From: CAZHDI01 sp964531285
GTDB lineage: Bacteria; Pseudomonadota; Alphaproteobacteria; JAJFIK01
Direction of reading: 5' to 3'
Length of the DNA stretch: 39,755 nucleotides
Assembly: GCA_964531285.1 (NCBI GenBank)
Contig: CAZHDI010000024.1
Coordinates: 1 to 39,755, forward strand
The translations under genes and the position numbers were made by a program. Shown here piece by piece: positions 21,669-30,072 of this stretch. Numbering within the stretch: position 1 is the first letter of the stretch; the number at the start of each line of letters is the position of its first letter. Below the pieces are notes generated by a model that worked only from the letters and a program-made list of their open reading frames with translations, made no database searches and was not told the origin of the DNA.

Positions 21669-24605
21669 ATGAGCGCGCGTCTGGCCTTTTTCGCCGATCT
21701 TGAACGCCATGGGCCGCTGCCCAGGGCGCGGGATGCGGCGCGTGTGGCCCGGGTGCGGGATGATCTGTCCGGCCTTCTGGAAAGCTTGCCGCGCGATGCC
21801 GGCCTGGACCGCCTGATCGACGGGGTCATTGCCAACAGCCCCTATCTGTCACGGCTCATGGCCCGCCAGGCCGGCCGGCTGCCGGCAATGTTGGAGCGCA
21901 CGCCCGAGGCGGCACTCGGCACCCTATTGGAGCGCATCGCGTCGGGCGCGGATGAGGCGCCCTCCGTACCCGGCCTGATGGCCGTCCTGCGCCAGGCCAA
22001 GGCCGAGGGTGCGCTGCTGATCGCGCTGGCGGATCTGGGCGCCATCTGGACGGTCGAACAAGTGACCGGGGCGCTGAGCGATCTGGCCGATGCGGCCCTG
22101 CGGGCCTGCGTGCGCTGGCTGCTGCGGGATGCCGCGTCACAGGGCAAGCTGACGCTGGCAAATCCGGCGCATCCGGAACATGGCTGCGGCCTTGCGATCC
22201 TGGCCATGGGCAAATACGGCGCCCGGGAACTGAATTATTCGAGCGATATCGATATCGTGGTGTTCTTCGATCCGTCCGCCATGCCCCTGAGCGATCCGGA
22301 TACGGCGCAATCGATTGCGGTCGGGATCACCCGGTCCATCGTCAAGCTCATGCAGGAGACGACGGCGGACGGGTATGTGTTCCGGACCGATCTGCGCTTG
22401 CGGCCCGATGCCGGATCGACCCAGGTGGCGGTCTCAGTGGACGCGGCGGAACGCTATTACGAAGCGCTGGGCCAGAACTGGGAGCGGGCGGCCTATATCA
22501 AGGCGCGGCCCGCCGCCGGCGATCTGGCGCTGGGTGCCGGGGTGCTGGCGATGCTCGAGCCGTTCGTCTGGCGCCGGACCCTCGATTACGATGCCATCGC
22601 GGACATCCACGCCATCAAGCGTCAGATCCATGCGCACAAGGGGCACAGCCGGATCACGGTGGAAGGGCACAACATCAAGCTCGGGCGCGGGGGCATCCGC
22701 GAGATCGAGTTCTTTGCCCAGACCCAGCAGCTCATCACCGGCGGGCGTTATGCCGATCTGCGCGCGGCCACCACGGTCGAGGCGCTGCGCGCGCTGGCCG
22801 AACGCGGCATCGTCCAGCCGGGCGTCGCGGAAGACCTGATCGAGACCTACCGGTTCCTGCGCCTGCTGGAGCATCGGCTCCAGATGGTCGAAGATGCCCA
22901 AACCCATGATCTTCCGCGTACCGAGGAAGGGATCGAGCGGATCGCCGCGTTCATGGGGTTCGACGACCCCGCCGCGTTCCGGGACCGGCTGACCGGGCAC
23001 TTGGACCGGGTGCAGGGCCATTACGCGGAACTGTTCGAGACCGAACCGGCCTTGAGCGAGCGGTCTGGCAGCCTTGTGTTCACCGGTGTCGAGGACGATC
23101 CCGATACGCTGGAGACCCTGACCCGTATGGGCTTTGCGCGCCCCAGCGTCGTGACGTCCACCATTCGCGGCTGGCACCATGGGCGGATCCGGGCGACGCG
23201 CAACGCCCGCTCGCGGGAGATCCTGACCATCCTGGTGCCGGCGATCCTCGATGCCATGGCGCGCACCAGCGACCCCGATACCGCTTTCGTGCGCTTCGAT
23301 TCCTTCCTCGGCGGGCTGCCGGCGGGGGTGCAGTTTTTCTCGCTGTTGCGGGCCCATCCCGAACTCCTGACCCTGCTGGTCGAGGTGATCGGCCTCGCGC
23401 CGCGCTTTGCCGGCTATCTGGCCCGCAATGCCGGCGTCATCGACGCGATGCTGGACCCGGAATATCTGTCCACGCTGCCAAGCCGGCGCCGGCTCGCGCT
23501 CGATCTCAGCGATGCGCTTGCCCCGGCCCGCGATTTTGAGGATGTGCTCGACCGGACCCGGCGTTTTGCCCGGGGGCATAGTTTCCGGATCGGTCTTCAG
23601 GTGCTCAAAGGCGGGGCGCGCTCGATGGTGGCCGGGCCGGCGCTCGCCGATCTGGCGGACACGGTGATCGAGGCCACCATTGCCCCGGTCGAGGCGCAAA
23701 TGGCGCTCCGCCATGGCCGGGTCGCGGGCGGGGCTATGGCGGTCATCGGCATGGGCAAGCTTGGCAGCCGGGAAATGAGCGCGGCCTCCGATCTCGATCT
23801 GTTGCTTATCTATGACTTCGACGGCGAGGGCGGGGTGTCGGACGGCGCGTCGCCGCTCGATGCCTCCCAATATTATGCGCGGACGTGTCAGCGCCTGATC
23901 AACGCGCTGACCGCGCCGACCGCCGAGGGCCAGTTCTATGAAGTGGACATGCGCCTGCGCCCCTCGGGCCGCGCCGGTCCGCTGGCCACCCGGCTCGATG
24001 CCTTTGCCCGCTATCAGCGCGAGGATGCCTGGACCTGGGAGCGTATGGCCCTGACCCGGGCCCGGGTGATCGCCGCACCCGCACCGTTCCGTGCCAGGAT
24101 CGAGGATACCATCCGCGCGATCCTGTGCCGGCCCGCCGACGCCGACACGGTGCGCCGCGATGCGGCCGACATGCGTGGGCGCATGGCCCGGGATCTGCCG
24201 GCTTGGGGACCGTGGGATGTCAAGCAGACCCCGGGCGGGCTGGTCGATCTGGAATTCATCGCGCAAGCCCTCCAGGTGATGCATGCCGGCCGGACGCCGG
24301 AGGTGTTGCATCCCAACACCCGCACCGCATTGAAACGGCTGGCCGCGCATGGCGTGCTTGATCCGGACGATGCCCGGGAGCTGTTGGCGGCGTCACGCCT
24401 TCTTCATAATGTCTCGCTCGCGCTGACCGTGGCTGTTGACGGTCCGTTCGATCCGGCGAACGTTCCGGGTCCGCTGGAACTGTGTCTGTCGCGGATCACG
24501 GGCGAGACGGATCTTGACAGCCTGGAGGCCCGGATGATCGCGGCGCAAGGCCGGGTACGGCGCATTTTCGAGACCGTGATCGGCCCCGTGCCCACGATTG
24601 CGTGA
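21669..24605 (+). CDS. glnE: Bifunctional glutamine synthetase adenylyltransferase/deadenylase
   Basis: A 978-residue cytosolic enzyme that adenylylates and deadenylylates glutamine synthetase in answer to PII and glutamine. The ATG at 21669 is chosen because GGAGG lies eight bases before it. The N-terminal deadenylylase domain carries GKYGARELNYSSDIDIVVFF (181-200) with the metal-binding D-x-D at 193/195. The C-terminal adenylylase domain repeats the motif as GMGKLGSREMSAASDLDLLL (694-713) with D708/D710. Between them are the regulatory helices, and VKQTPGGLVDLEFIAQ closes the second unit. Length matches the family and both active sites look intact. Confidence 0.97.
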   Translation: MSARLAFFADLERHGPLPRARDAARVARVRDDLSGLLESLPRDAGLDRLIDGVIANSPYLSRLMARQAGRLPAMLERTPEAALGTLLERIASGADEAPSVPGLMAVLRQAKAEGALLIALADLGAIWTVEQVTGALSDLADAALRACVRWLLRDAASQGKLTLANPAHPEHGCGLAILAMGKYGARELNYSSDIDIVVFFDPSAMPLSDPDTAQSIAVGITRSIVKLMQETTADGYVFRTDLRLRPDAGSTQVAVSVDAAERYYEALGQNWERAAYIKARPAAGDLALGAGVLAMLEPFVWRRTLDYDAIADIHAIKRQIHAHKGHSRITVEGHNIKLGRGGIREIEFFAQTQQLITGGRYADLRAATTVEALRALAERGIVQPGVAEDLIETYRFLRLLEHRLQMVEDAQTHDLPRTEEGIERIAAFMGFDDPAAFRDRLTGHLDRVQGHYAELFETEPALSERSGSLVFTGVEDDPDTLETLTRMGFARPSVVTSTIRGWHHGRIRATRNARSREILTILVPAILDAMARTSDPDTAFVRFDSFLGGLPAGVQFFSLLRAHPELLTLLVEVIGLAPRFAGYLARNAGVIDAMLDPEYLSTLPSRRRLALDLSDALAPARDFEDVLDRTRRFARGHSFRIGLQVLKGGARSMVAGPALADLADTVIEATIAPVEAQMALRHGRVAGGAMAVIGMGKLGSREMSAASDLDLLLIYDFDGEGGVSDGASPLDASQYYARTCQRLINALTAPTAEGQFYEVDMRLRPSGRAGPLATRLDAFARYQREDAWTWERMALTRARVIAAPAPFRARIEDTIRAILCRPADADTVRRDAADMRGRMARDLPAWGPWDVKQTPGGLVDLEFIAQALQVMHAGRTPEVLHPNTRTALKRLAAHGVLDPDDARELLAASRLLHNVSLALTVAVDGPFDPANVPGPLELCLSRITGETDLDSLEARMIAAQGRVRRIFETVIGPVPTIA

Positions 24606-24685
24606 TCGGTGGAACCAAAAAAATTTGAGAAATCCGGGCGCGGGTGCTTGCACCGGCGTGCAGAAAACGTTACATCGCGCCCTCC

Positions 24686-24716
24686 ATGCCTCATGAGGAG
24701 GCATTGGGGATTCCCC
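24686..24716 (+). promoter_or_regulatory. Structured leader of the AdoMet decarboxylase gene
   Basis: A perfect 7-bp hairpin, ATGCCTC-atgag-GAGGCAT (24686-24704), is followed by GGGG-att-CCCC (24706-24716), 34-64 bases before the start codon. Upstream, TTGCAC and TTACAT 16 bases apart (about 24651-24678) could be the promoter. A 33-codon open frame from ATG 24686 runs over the AdoMet decarboxylase start in another phase but lacks a ribosome site. Control by polyamines or SAM is an inference only. Confidence 0.35.
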
Positions 24717-24749
24717 CTTTGGTTTCCCGTTGGTTTGAGGGAGGGCCGC

Positions 24750-25283
24750 ATGGCACATCTCTACCCCCAGGCCACGGTGATGACTGAAGCGGAGGCGGTA
24801 CCCGCCCGAGCAGAAGTTCGATCCGTGCCGACCCCGCAGGTGGTTCCTGCGGCAACGCCTGAAAAGGCAACTAAGGCCGACGCAATCGGTCAGCACGACG
24901 ACAGCGACAAGCCCAAGGACTACTTCATCGAGAAGGATGGCCTGCGCTATGCCGGCAGCCATTTGATCGTCGATATGTGGAACGCGGACGGCTTGGACGA
25001 CGAGGATCTGGTCCATTCGGCTCTTCTGGCCGCGGTGGAGCGGGCCGGAGCGACGCTGCTCCACATTCACACGCATAAATTCTCGGAAGGCGGTGGCATT
25101 TCCGGGGTCGCGGTGCTGGCTGAGTCCCATATCAGCGTGCACACTTGGCCCGAACGGTCCTACGCCGCGTTCGATATTTTTATGTGCGGCGATGCCCAGC
25201 CCGCGAGAGGTGTCGAAGCGCTGAAAGATGCGTTCGGCCCCTGCACGCTGACTGTGACCGAACATAAACGCGGCGTGTTCTGA
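24750..25283 (+). CDS. speH: S-adenosylmethionine decarboxylase proenzyme (class 1B)
   Basis: A 177-residue pyruvoyl enzyme that decarboxylates S-adenosylmethionine to the aminopropyl donor for spermidine. The ATG at 24750 follows GAGGGAGGG. The self-cleavage site is in AESHISVHTWPE, where Ser126 becomes the pyruvoyl group. The catalytic His131 and Cys146 (DIFMCGDA) are present, as is GSHLIVDMWNAD at the start of the fold. Class 1B enzymes are usually about 115-140 residues; here the first 55 residues are an additional Ala/Pro/Glu-rich, probably disordered extension. Other ATGs could shorten or lengthen it slightly. The ornithine decarboxylase gene follows in the same direction. Confidence 0.93.
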   Translation: MAHLYPQATVMTEAEAVPARAEVRSVPTPQVVPAATPEKATKADAIGQHDDSDKPKDYFIEKDGLRYAGSHLIVDMWNADGLDDEDLVHSALLAAVERAGATLLHIHTHKFSEGGGISGVAVLAESHISVHTWPERSYAAFDIFMCGDAQPARGVEALKDAFGPCTLTVTEHKRGVF

Positions 25284-25329
25284 CGCGCGCTCTCCCATAA
25301 CGGATTGGGTCCCTTAGCGGACGATACCG

Positions 25330-25377
25330 CCCGGCCTCGATGGCCGGGACCTGTGCTCGACGGGGCGTGTTGCTCCG
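25330..25377 (+). promoter_or_regulatory. Structured leader of the ornithine decarboxylase gene, speF-motif candidate
   Basis: Between the two polyamine genes (25284-25453), a perfect 7-bp hairpin, CCCGGCC-tcgat-GGCCGGG (25330-25348), is followed by CGGGGC-gtgtt-GCTCCG (25361-25377, one G-U). A structured RNA called the speF motif has been described upstream of ornithine decarboxylase genes in alphaproteobacteria. Position and lineage fit, but I cannot confirm the consensus by eye. Confidence 0.4.
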
Positions 25378-25453
25378 CCGGGCCCATTGAGTTGGGACAT
25401 GTTTGGCGCGGGCGGCCACCCAAAGAGGCGGCCGGGACGCCTGGAGCAGGATC

Positions 25454-26599
25454 ATGACGGACAAGATTGCCCGTTTCTTCGAGGATCATCAGCCGCAGAC
25501 CCCGTGTCTGGTGGTCGATCTCGATGTCGTGGCCGACCGGCTGCGGCGGCTGCGCGACTCGCTGCCGCTGGCCAAGATCTACTATGCGGTCAAAGCCAAT
25601 CCGGCACCGGAAATCATCACCATGCTGAACGATCTTGGCTGTTCGTTCGATGTGGCGAGCCGGGCCGAGATTGATTTATGCCTGGATCTGGGCGCGAAGC
25701 CGGAGATGATTTCCTTCGGCAACACGATCAAAAAGGCCAGCGACATCGCTTACGCCTATAAGCGGGGAATCCGGCATTTCACCTTCGACAGCGAAGGCGA
25801 ATTGGACAAACTCGCCAAATGGGCGCCGGGCTCACGCGTGGTATGCCGGATTTTCGTGCCCAATGGCGGTGCGGAATGGCCGCTGTCGCGCAAATTCGGC
25901 TGTGCGCCGGACATGGCCCGCGATCTTCTCGTGGAGGCCCGCAGCCGCGGCCTGGAGCCGCACGGTGTGGCGTTCCATGTGGGCTCGCAGCAGACCAATC
26001 CGGACGCCTGGGATAAGGCGCTCGCGCTTTCGGCCCAATTGTTCCGGGATCTCGACGAGACCGGCATCGACCTGAAAATGGTCAACATGGGCGGCGGTCT
26101 GCCGGCGCGCTACCGCGATCCTCTGGCCACGGTCGAGGACTATGGCCGTGCGGTGATGCGGGCCGTGACGAAGCATTTCGGCAATTATCTGCCCGACATG
26201 ATGATCGAGCCGGGCCGCTATATGGTCGCCGATGCGGGCGTGGTTCAGTCCGAAGTCGTGCTGATCTCGCGCAAGAGCTACGACGATCCCAAACGCTGGG
26301 TCTATCTGGATATCGGCCGCTTCGGCGGTCTGGCCGAGACGGAAGGCGAGGCGATCCGCTACCCGATCCGGACCGATAATGGATCGGGCGCGGACGATCT
26401 GAAGGACAAGGGGCCAGTGATCCTCGCCGGGCCGACCTGCGACAGCGCCGACATTCTCTATGAAAAGTCCGGTTATGAGATGCCGCTCGATCTTGAGGTC
26501 GGCGACAAGGTCCAGATCTATGCCACCGGCGCCTATACGACCACTTATGCGTCGGTCGGGTTCAATGGCTTTGCGCCGCTGCGGTCCTACTACATCTGA
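25454..26599 (+). CDS. Type III (alanine-racemase fold) ornithine/lysine decarboxylase
   Basis: A 381-residue PLP enzyme that makes putrescine from ornithine (possibly also cadaverine from lysine). Key residues are the PLP lysine Lys47 in YYAVKANP, His173 in FHVGSQ, the Gly loop GGGLP (211-215), EPGRYMVADAG (250-260) binding the cofactor phosphate, and the active-site Cys327 in GPTCDSADILYE, contributed across the dimer interface. These are the hallmarks of the eukaryotic-like fold type III decarboxylases used by alphaproteobacteria. The ATG at 25454 has AGG close upstream. It lies 170 bases after the AdoMet decarboxylase gene and ends at a strong terminator. Confidence 0.95.
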   Translation: MTDKIARFFEDHQPQTPCLVVDLDVVADRLRRLRDSLPLAKIYYAVKANPAPEIITMLNDLGCSFDVASRAEIDLCLDLGAKPEMISFGNTIKKASDIAYAYKRGIRHFTFDSEGELDKLAKWAPGSRVVCRIFVPNGGAEWPLSRKFGCAPDMARDLLVEARSRGLEPHGVAFHVGSQQTNPDAWDKALALSAQLFRDLDETGIDLKMVNMGGGLPARYRDPLATVEDYGRAVMRAVTKHFGNYLPDMMIEPGRYMVADAGVVQSEVVLISRKSYDDPKRWVYLDIGRFGGLAETEGEAIRYPIRTDNGSGADDLKDKGPVILAGPTCDSADILYEKSGYEMPLDLEVGDKVQIYATGAYTTTYASVGFNGFAPLRSYYI

Positions 26600-26618
26600 C
26601 CGCTGAAAACCCAAAGAG

Positions 26619-26648
26619 AAAGCCGCCGCGGTGAAACACGGCGGCTTT
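26619..26648 (+). terminator. Bidirectional intrinsic terminator after the ornithine decarboxylase gene
   Basis: A perfect 10-bp stem, AAAGCCGCCG (26619-26628) with CGGCGGCTTT (26639-26648), closes a 10-base loop. On plus it is followed by CGTTC; on minus by TCTCTTTGGGTTTT. It separates the polyamine genes from the convergent small gene that ends at 26672. Confidence 0.82.
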
Positions 26649-26671
26649 CGTTCATCGACGAGGCGTTTACC

Positions 26672-26995
26672 TCACCGGTCCTGATGACGCTCCGGCGGCA
26701 TGGCGCGAAAGCAGCGCTTGACCGATTGATCGCAGACCTGACGAACCGGCAGCCAGAATTTTTGCGGATAGCCCAGATCGCGCACGGTCACGGTGAACAT
26801 CCACAGGCCGCGTTGGGGTTTCTGGGGCGGCGTTTCTTCCAGGCGGACATTCTGCCATTGGCCCGAGGCACGCGCCGAAAACACCGTGTCGCTGGCCACT
26901 TCGCGGGCGATATCGGCGGCGCTGCCGTCCCGTGTCATAAAGCCGATGGCGACGAAGAAAACGGCTAATCCGAGCCCGAATAATACGCTGCGCAT
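26672..26995 (-). CDS. Small exported or membrane-anchored protein of unknown function
   Basis: A 107-residue protein whose ATG has GGAGG eight bases upstream on the minus strand. The N-terminus (SVLFGLGLAVFFVAIGFM) is a hydrophobic signal or anchor, followed by RDGSAADIAREVASDTVF. The mature part contains QWQNVRLEETPPQKPQRGLW and MFTVTVRDLGYPQKFWLPV, and two cysteines (VCDQSVKRCF) that could be disulfide-linked. No family is recognised. It lies downstream of speE in the same direction with a 57-base gap and shares the terminator with the convergent decarboxylase gene. A real gene is likely because start, ribosome site and context agree. Confidence 0.7.
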   Translation of the reverse strand: MRSVLFGLGLAVFFVAIGFMTRDGSAADIAREVASDTVFSARASGQWQNVRLEETPPQKPQRGLWMFTVTVRDLGYPQKFWLPVRQVCDQSVKRCFRAMPPERHQDR

Positions 26996-27052
26996 TGTCT
27001 GCCCCCTCCGGTCGCTATCCCTGATGCCCCGTTCGCCGTGCGGTTCGGGGCC

Positions 27053-27982
27053 TTACCCCTGCGCCACACTTGCCAGAGGTTCGGCTTCGGTCTGATCGTC
27101 CGGCAGATGCCGATCGCCCTGGACAATGCGTTGCATCCAGACCGGCAGGGCAAAGGCTGCCAGATGAACCTGCGGATCGTAATAATCCGTAGGCACACCG
27201 ACTGCCTCGTAAAGGCGGGTCAGGGTCGAAAGATCGGCCGTGCCCAAATGCGTTCCGTTGGACGCCCAGGTCAGCGCCATCGGACCGCCGTAATAGGTCG
27301 GCGTGATCGTGTAGTAGGCGCCGGCCTGGCCGAAGGTCCGCCGCAGTTGCGGCACGGTATCGGCGAGTTCACCCGACTGATAGAACGGCGTTCCGGTCTG
27401 GAACACGGCGACCCCATGGGGCGTCAGCGCTTCGGCAACCGTTTGATAGAACGCATCGGCGAACAGGATTTCGGCGGGACCGACCGGGTCCGGACGGTCC
27501 GCAATGATCACATCGAACCGGCCCTTGGCCTCGGGACGCTTGAGATACTCGAACGCATCCTCACAGGCGATGGTCAGCCGCGGGTCGGCGAAGGCCGGGC
27601 CCGACACGGTCTCGAAAAACACCTTGGACAGTTCGATCACCCGCGGGTCGATCTCGGCCATCACCACCGAGCGTACCGTGCGGTGCTTGAGGGCTTCCTC
27701 CGCGATGGCGCCGTCGCCGCCGCCGACCACCAGGATGTTTTCCGCGATATGCCCGCGCGCCATCAACTCGAACACGGGCACATGGGTGAGCATTTCCGAG
27801 TAGGTGAACTCGTCGCGCGTGGTGAGCTGCACGATATCGTCCAGCACCAGCACCCGGCCATTGCGCGGCGTGTCGAAAATCTTGATGGACTGAAAGTCCG
27901 AGCGCTCGTCGGCGAGCATTTGAACAATCTCGAAGGTCTGCGCCGTGCCCTCGTGCAGCGTTTCGGAAAACCGTGTCGTCAT
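27053..27982 (-). CDS. speE: Spermidine synthase (polyamine aminopropyltransferase)
   Basis: A 309-residue cytosolic enzyme that transfers the aminopropyl group of decarboxylated SAM to putrescine. Motifs seen are LVLDDIVQLTTRDEFTYSEM (substrate gate), the SAM-type glycine loop VVGGGDGAIAEEAL (Gly87-Gly91), VMAEID (108-112) and the catalytic loop IIADRPDPVGPAEILF with Asp162 and Asp165. The usual DxSDPxGPA is here DRPDPVGPA, an acceptable variant. AYYTITPTYYGGPMALTWAS is also typical. The gene is on the strand opposite to the decarboxylases, 454 bases past the ornithine decarboxylase stop, so it has its own promoter in the 400-base divergent gap beyond it. Confidence 0.94.
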   Translation of the reverse strand: MTTRFSETLHEGTAQTFEIVQMLADERSDFQSIKIFDTPRNGRVLVLDDIVQLTTRDEFTYSEMLTHVPVFELMARGHIAENILVVGGGDGAIAEEALKHRTVRSVVMAEIDPRVIELSKVFFETVSGPAFADPRLTIACEDAFEYLKRPEAKGRFDVIIADRPDPVGPAEILFADAFYQTVAEALTPHGVAVFQTGTPFYQSGELADTVPQLRRTFGQAGAYYTITPTYYGGPMALTWASNGTHLGTADLSTLTRLYEAVGVPTDYYDPQVHLAAFALPVWMQRIVQGDRHLPDDQTEAEPLASVAQG

Positions 27983-28379
27983 GCCGTGAACTCACCCTTC
28001 CGCCAATCCGGGGCCGGATCGGGCACGCTGACCATGCCTGTGCCGGCTTGGTGCGCCCGATCCCGCCGTTAACCCTGGTCCGTGCCGGGACCCCTGCTGC
28101 CCTGTGCCCTAACGGGTCACATCCAAGGGGACATGCCATAAACCCAATCGTCCGCACCCGCGCGACCTTACCGGATCGCAACCCCGGTGCCCCGAAAAAG
28201 CCAAAGCCCGACCGCCATCATGGCCCTCTTAGAGCACGCCGCGCGGTCCGCTTCAACGCTGGCGGCGTTCGCGCCCGCGCAGGGCCGCGCCCGGCCCAAA
28301 TCCTGCGTAAAGAGTGCCGTAACGGGATTGATTCATGGTGAAGGTTCAATTTGGGAAACCGCGGGCACAACAGCCAGCC
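27983..28379. promoter_or_regulatory. Divergent intergenic region with a 9-bp inverted repeat near speE
   Basis: About 400 bases between speE and the first flavoprotein. GGATCGGGC (28016-28024) and GCCCGATCC (28055-28063) form a perfect 9-bp inverted repeat 34-81 bases upstream of the speE start, so it would lie in the speE leader RNA. A smaller GGGCCG-cgcc-CGGCCC stem lies near 28282-28297 on the flavoprotein side. No gene and no clear promoter was seen. Confidence 0.35.
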
Positions 28380-30056
28380 ATGACACATCGACGGATTATC
28401 GTGATCGGCGGCGGGCTCGACGGCTTCGCGGCGGCGATCACTCTGGCCCGCTCCGGCGCTCCGGTCACCTTGATCGACGCGGCCGGCGAGGCGGGCGGCA
28501 TATACCGGACCATTGAGACCGCGGCCGGTCTGCCGGCCTGCATCGCGCCGGTGGGCGCGCGGACCTTGTCGCCCGCGCTGATGGGCGCGCTCGATCTGTC
28601 GCGCCATGGACTCATTCTCAACCCCTGGGGCGGGGTCGCCGCCTTCGCCGGGGACGGATCGGTAGCCTATTTGATGCGCGATCCGGGCGACACCGCGCGG
28701 GCGCTCGACATGCTGTCCCGGGGCGAGGCGGCCCGGTTCCGCCGGTTCCGGACGGATATGGCGCGGGTGCGCCGTCTCACCGGCCCGGTGCTCGAAACCG
28801 CGCCGGCGGATCCCGTCCAACTCATCGCCCGGCACGGCGCCGAGACCGGCCAGGACCCACGGGCGCTGCTGCGCGGTTTGGGACGCTTCGGCGATGAGGG
28901 ATTGACGGAGCTTTTCAGTCTCGTTGCCGGTGACTGTGCGGCGCGGCTCAATCAGGACCTCACCAGCGAAGCCCTGCGGATCGCGATCGCCGGTGCCGCG
29001 CTGTCCGGACAATCCGTGGGCCCCATGACGCCCGGATCGGCCCTGTCCATGGCATTCGTACCGTGGCTGACCGGCGGCCCGGATGAGCCCCTCGATTTCG
29101 GGGGGACGCCGGTCGGCGGCATGCGGGCGCTCTCGATCGCCCTGGTGCGGGCGGCGGATGCGGCCGGCGTCACAGTGCGCCTCGGTGTTCCGGCAGCGAC
29201 CATCCGCACGGACGAGAACGGCATTCGCGGCGTGGCCTTGGCCTCCGGCGAGGAGGTCCCGGGCGACACGGTGGTTTCCAGCCTCGATATGCGCCGGACC
29301 TTTACGGATCTTCTGAACTGGCGCGATGTGCCGGCGGATCTGTCGCGCCGCATCGAACGGCGCCAGGACGATTCGACCGCGGCACGGCTGATGATCGCCG
29401 TCGACAGCCTGGATTTCCTCCCCGAAGACGTGCGCACGGTCCGGCCCAGCGCGGTCTACATGGCTCAAAGCCTTCAAGCCATGGAATGGGCCGGCGATGA
29501 GGCCGCCTTTGGCCGGGTGCCCGCGACCCCGTGGCTCGATATCACGATCCCCGCGCTCGGTGATCCGGAGGCGGATATCCATGGCCCCACCGTGATCGGC
29601 GTCGGCGTTCATCATGTGCCCTGGCATTTCGCCGGTGATCCGTGGACGCATGAGCGGCGCACGAAACTCCTTCAGCAGGTGCTTTCGACCATGGGCGGCC
29701 ATTGGCCCGGCCTGCTGGGGTCGGTGATCGCCACACAGCTTTGGCTGCCTGCGGATCTGGAACAAACCTTCGGGGTCAGCGGGGGCCATCTCGACGGCGG
29801 TGACCTGACGCCGGACCGGCTTTTGTGGAACCGTCCGCTCCCGGATCTGGCTGGTTATGCCGCGCCGGTGCCGGGGCTCTATCTGTGCGGCCCTGATATG
29901 CACGGACTGCCCGGTCAGCCCGGATCGGCCGGATTGGCCATGGCCCGATCCTTGCTCGACGGGACGCCGGATGCGCCCGCCCGCCCACGCACCGACACCA
30001 TGCCGTCCGCCACGCCCGCGCGCCTGCGCGAGGGCCTGCGCCGGCTGATCGGATAA
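28380..30056 (+). CDS. FAD-dependent oxidoreductase, PYROXD2/phytoene-desaturase-like, divergent member
   Basis: 558 residues from the ATG at 28380 (MTHRRIIVIGGG); an ATG at 28335 would add 15 residues and neither start has a strong ribosome site. The Rossmann motif is IGGGLDGFAAAITLARSG with a following acidic residue (LIDAAGEAGG). The C-terminal FAD-binding segment is PVPGLYLCGPDMHGLPGQPG, which departs from the HPGGGVxGxPG form usual in this family and kept by the next gene. FTDLLN-type and WRDVP helices are family-like. Reaction unknown; relatives are annotated as amine, carotenoid or all-trans-retinol oxidoreductases. It is followed 16 bases later by a second such enzyme, so the two may form a hetero-complex. 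Confidence 0.82.
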   Translation: MTHRRIIVIGGGLDGFAAAITLARSGAPVTLIDAAGEAGGIYRTIETAAGLPACIAPVGARTLSPALMGALDLSRHGLILNPWGGVAAFAGDGSVAYLMRDPGDTARALDMLSRGEAARFRRFRTDMARVRRLTGPVLETAPADPVQLIARHGAETGQDPRALLRGLGRFGDEGLTELFSLVAGDCAARLNQDLTSEALRIAIAGAALSGQSVGPMTPGSALSMAFVPWLTGGPDEPLDFGGTPVGGMRALSIALVRAADAAGVTVRLGVPAATIRTDENGIRGVALASGEEVPGDTVVSSLDMRRTFTDLLNWRDVPADLSRRIERRQDDSTAARLMIAVDSLDFLPEDVRTVRPSAVYMAQSLQAMEWAGDEAAFGRVPATPWLDITIPALGDPEADIHGPTVIGVGVHHVPWHFAGDPWTHERRTKLLQQVLSTMGGHWPGLLGSVIATQLWLPADLEQTFGVSGGHLDGGDLTPDRLLWNRPLPDLAGYAAPVPGLYLCGPDMHGLPGQPGSAGLAMARSLLDGTPDAPARPRTDTMPSATPARLREGLRRLIG

Positions 30057-30072
30057 CCGGAGACAGGCGCCC

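Noticed and set aside
22434..24350. A long open frame on minus opposite glnE
   Set aside because: Lies wholly within GlnE, whose active-site motifs are intact; the antisense translation shows no domain.
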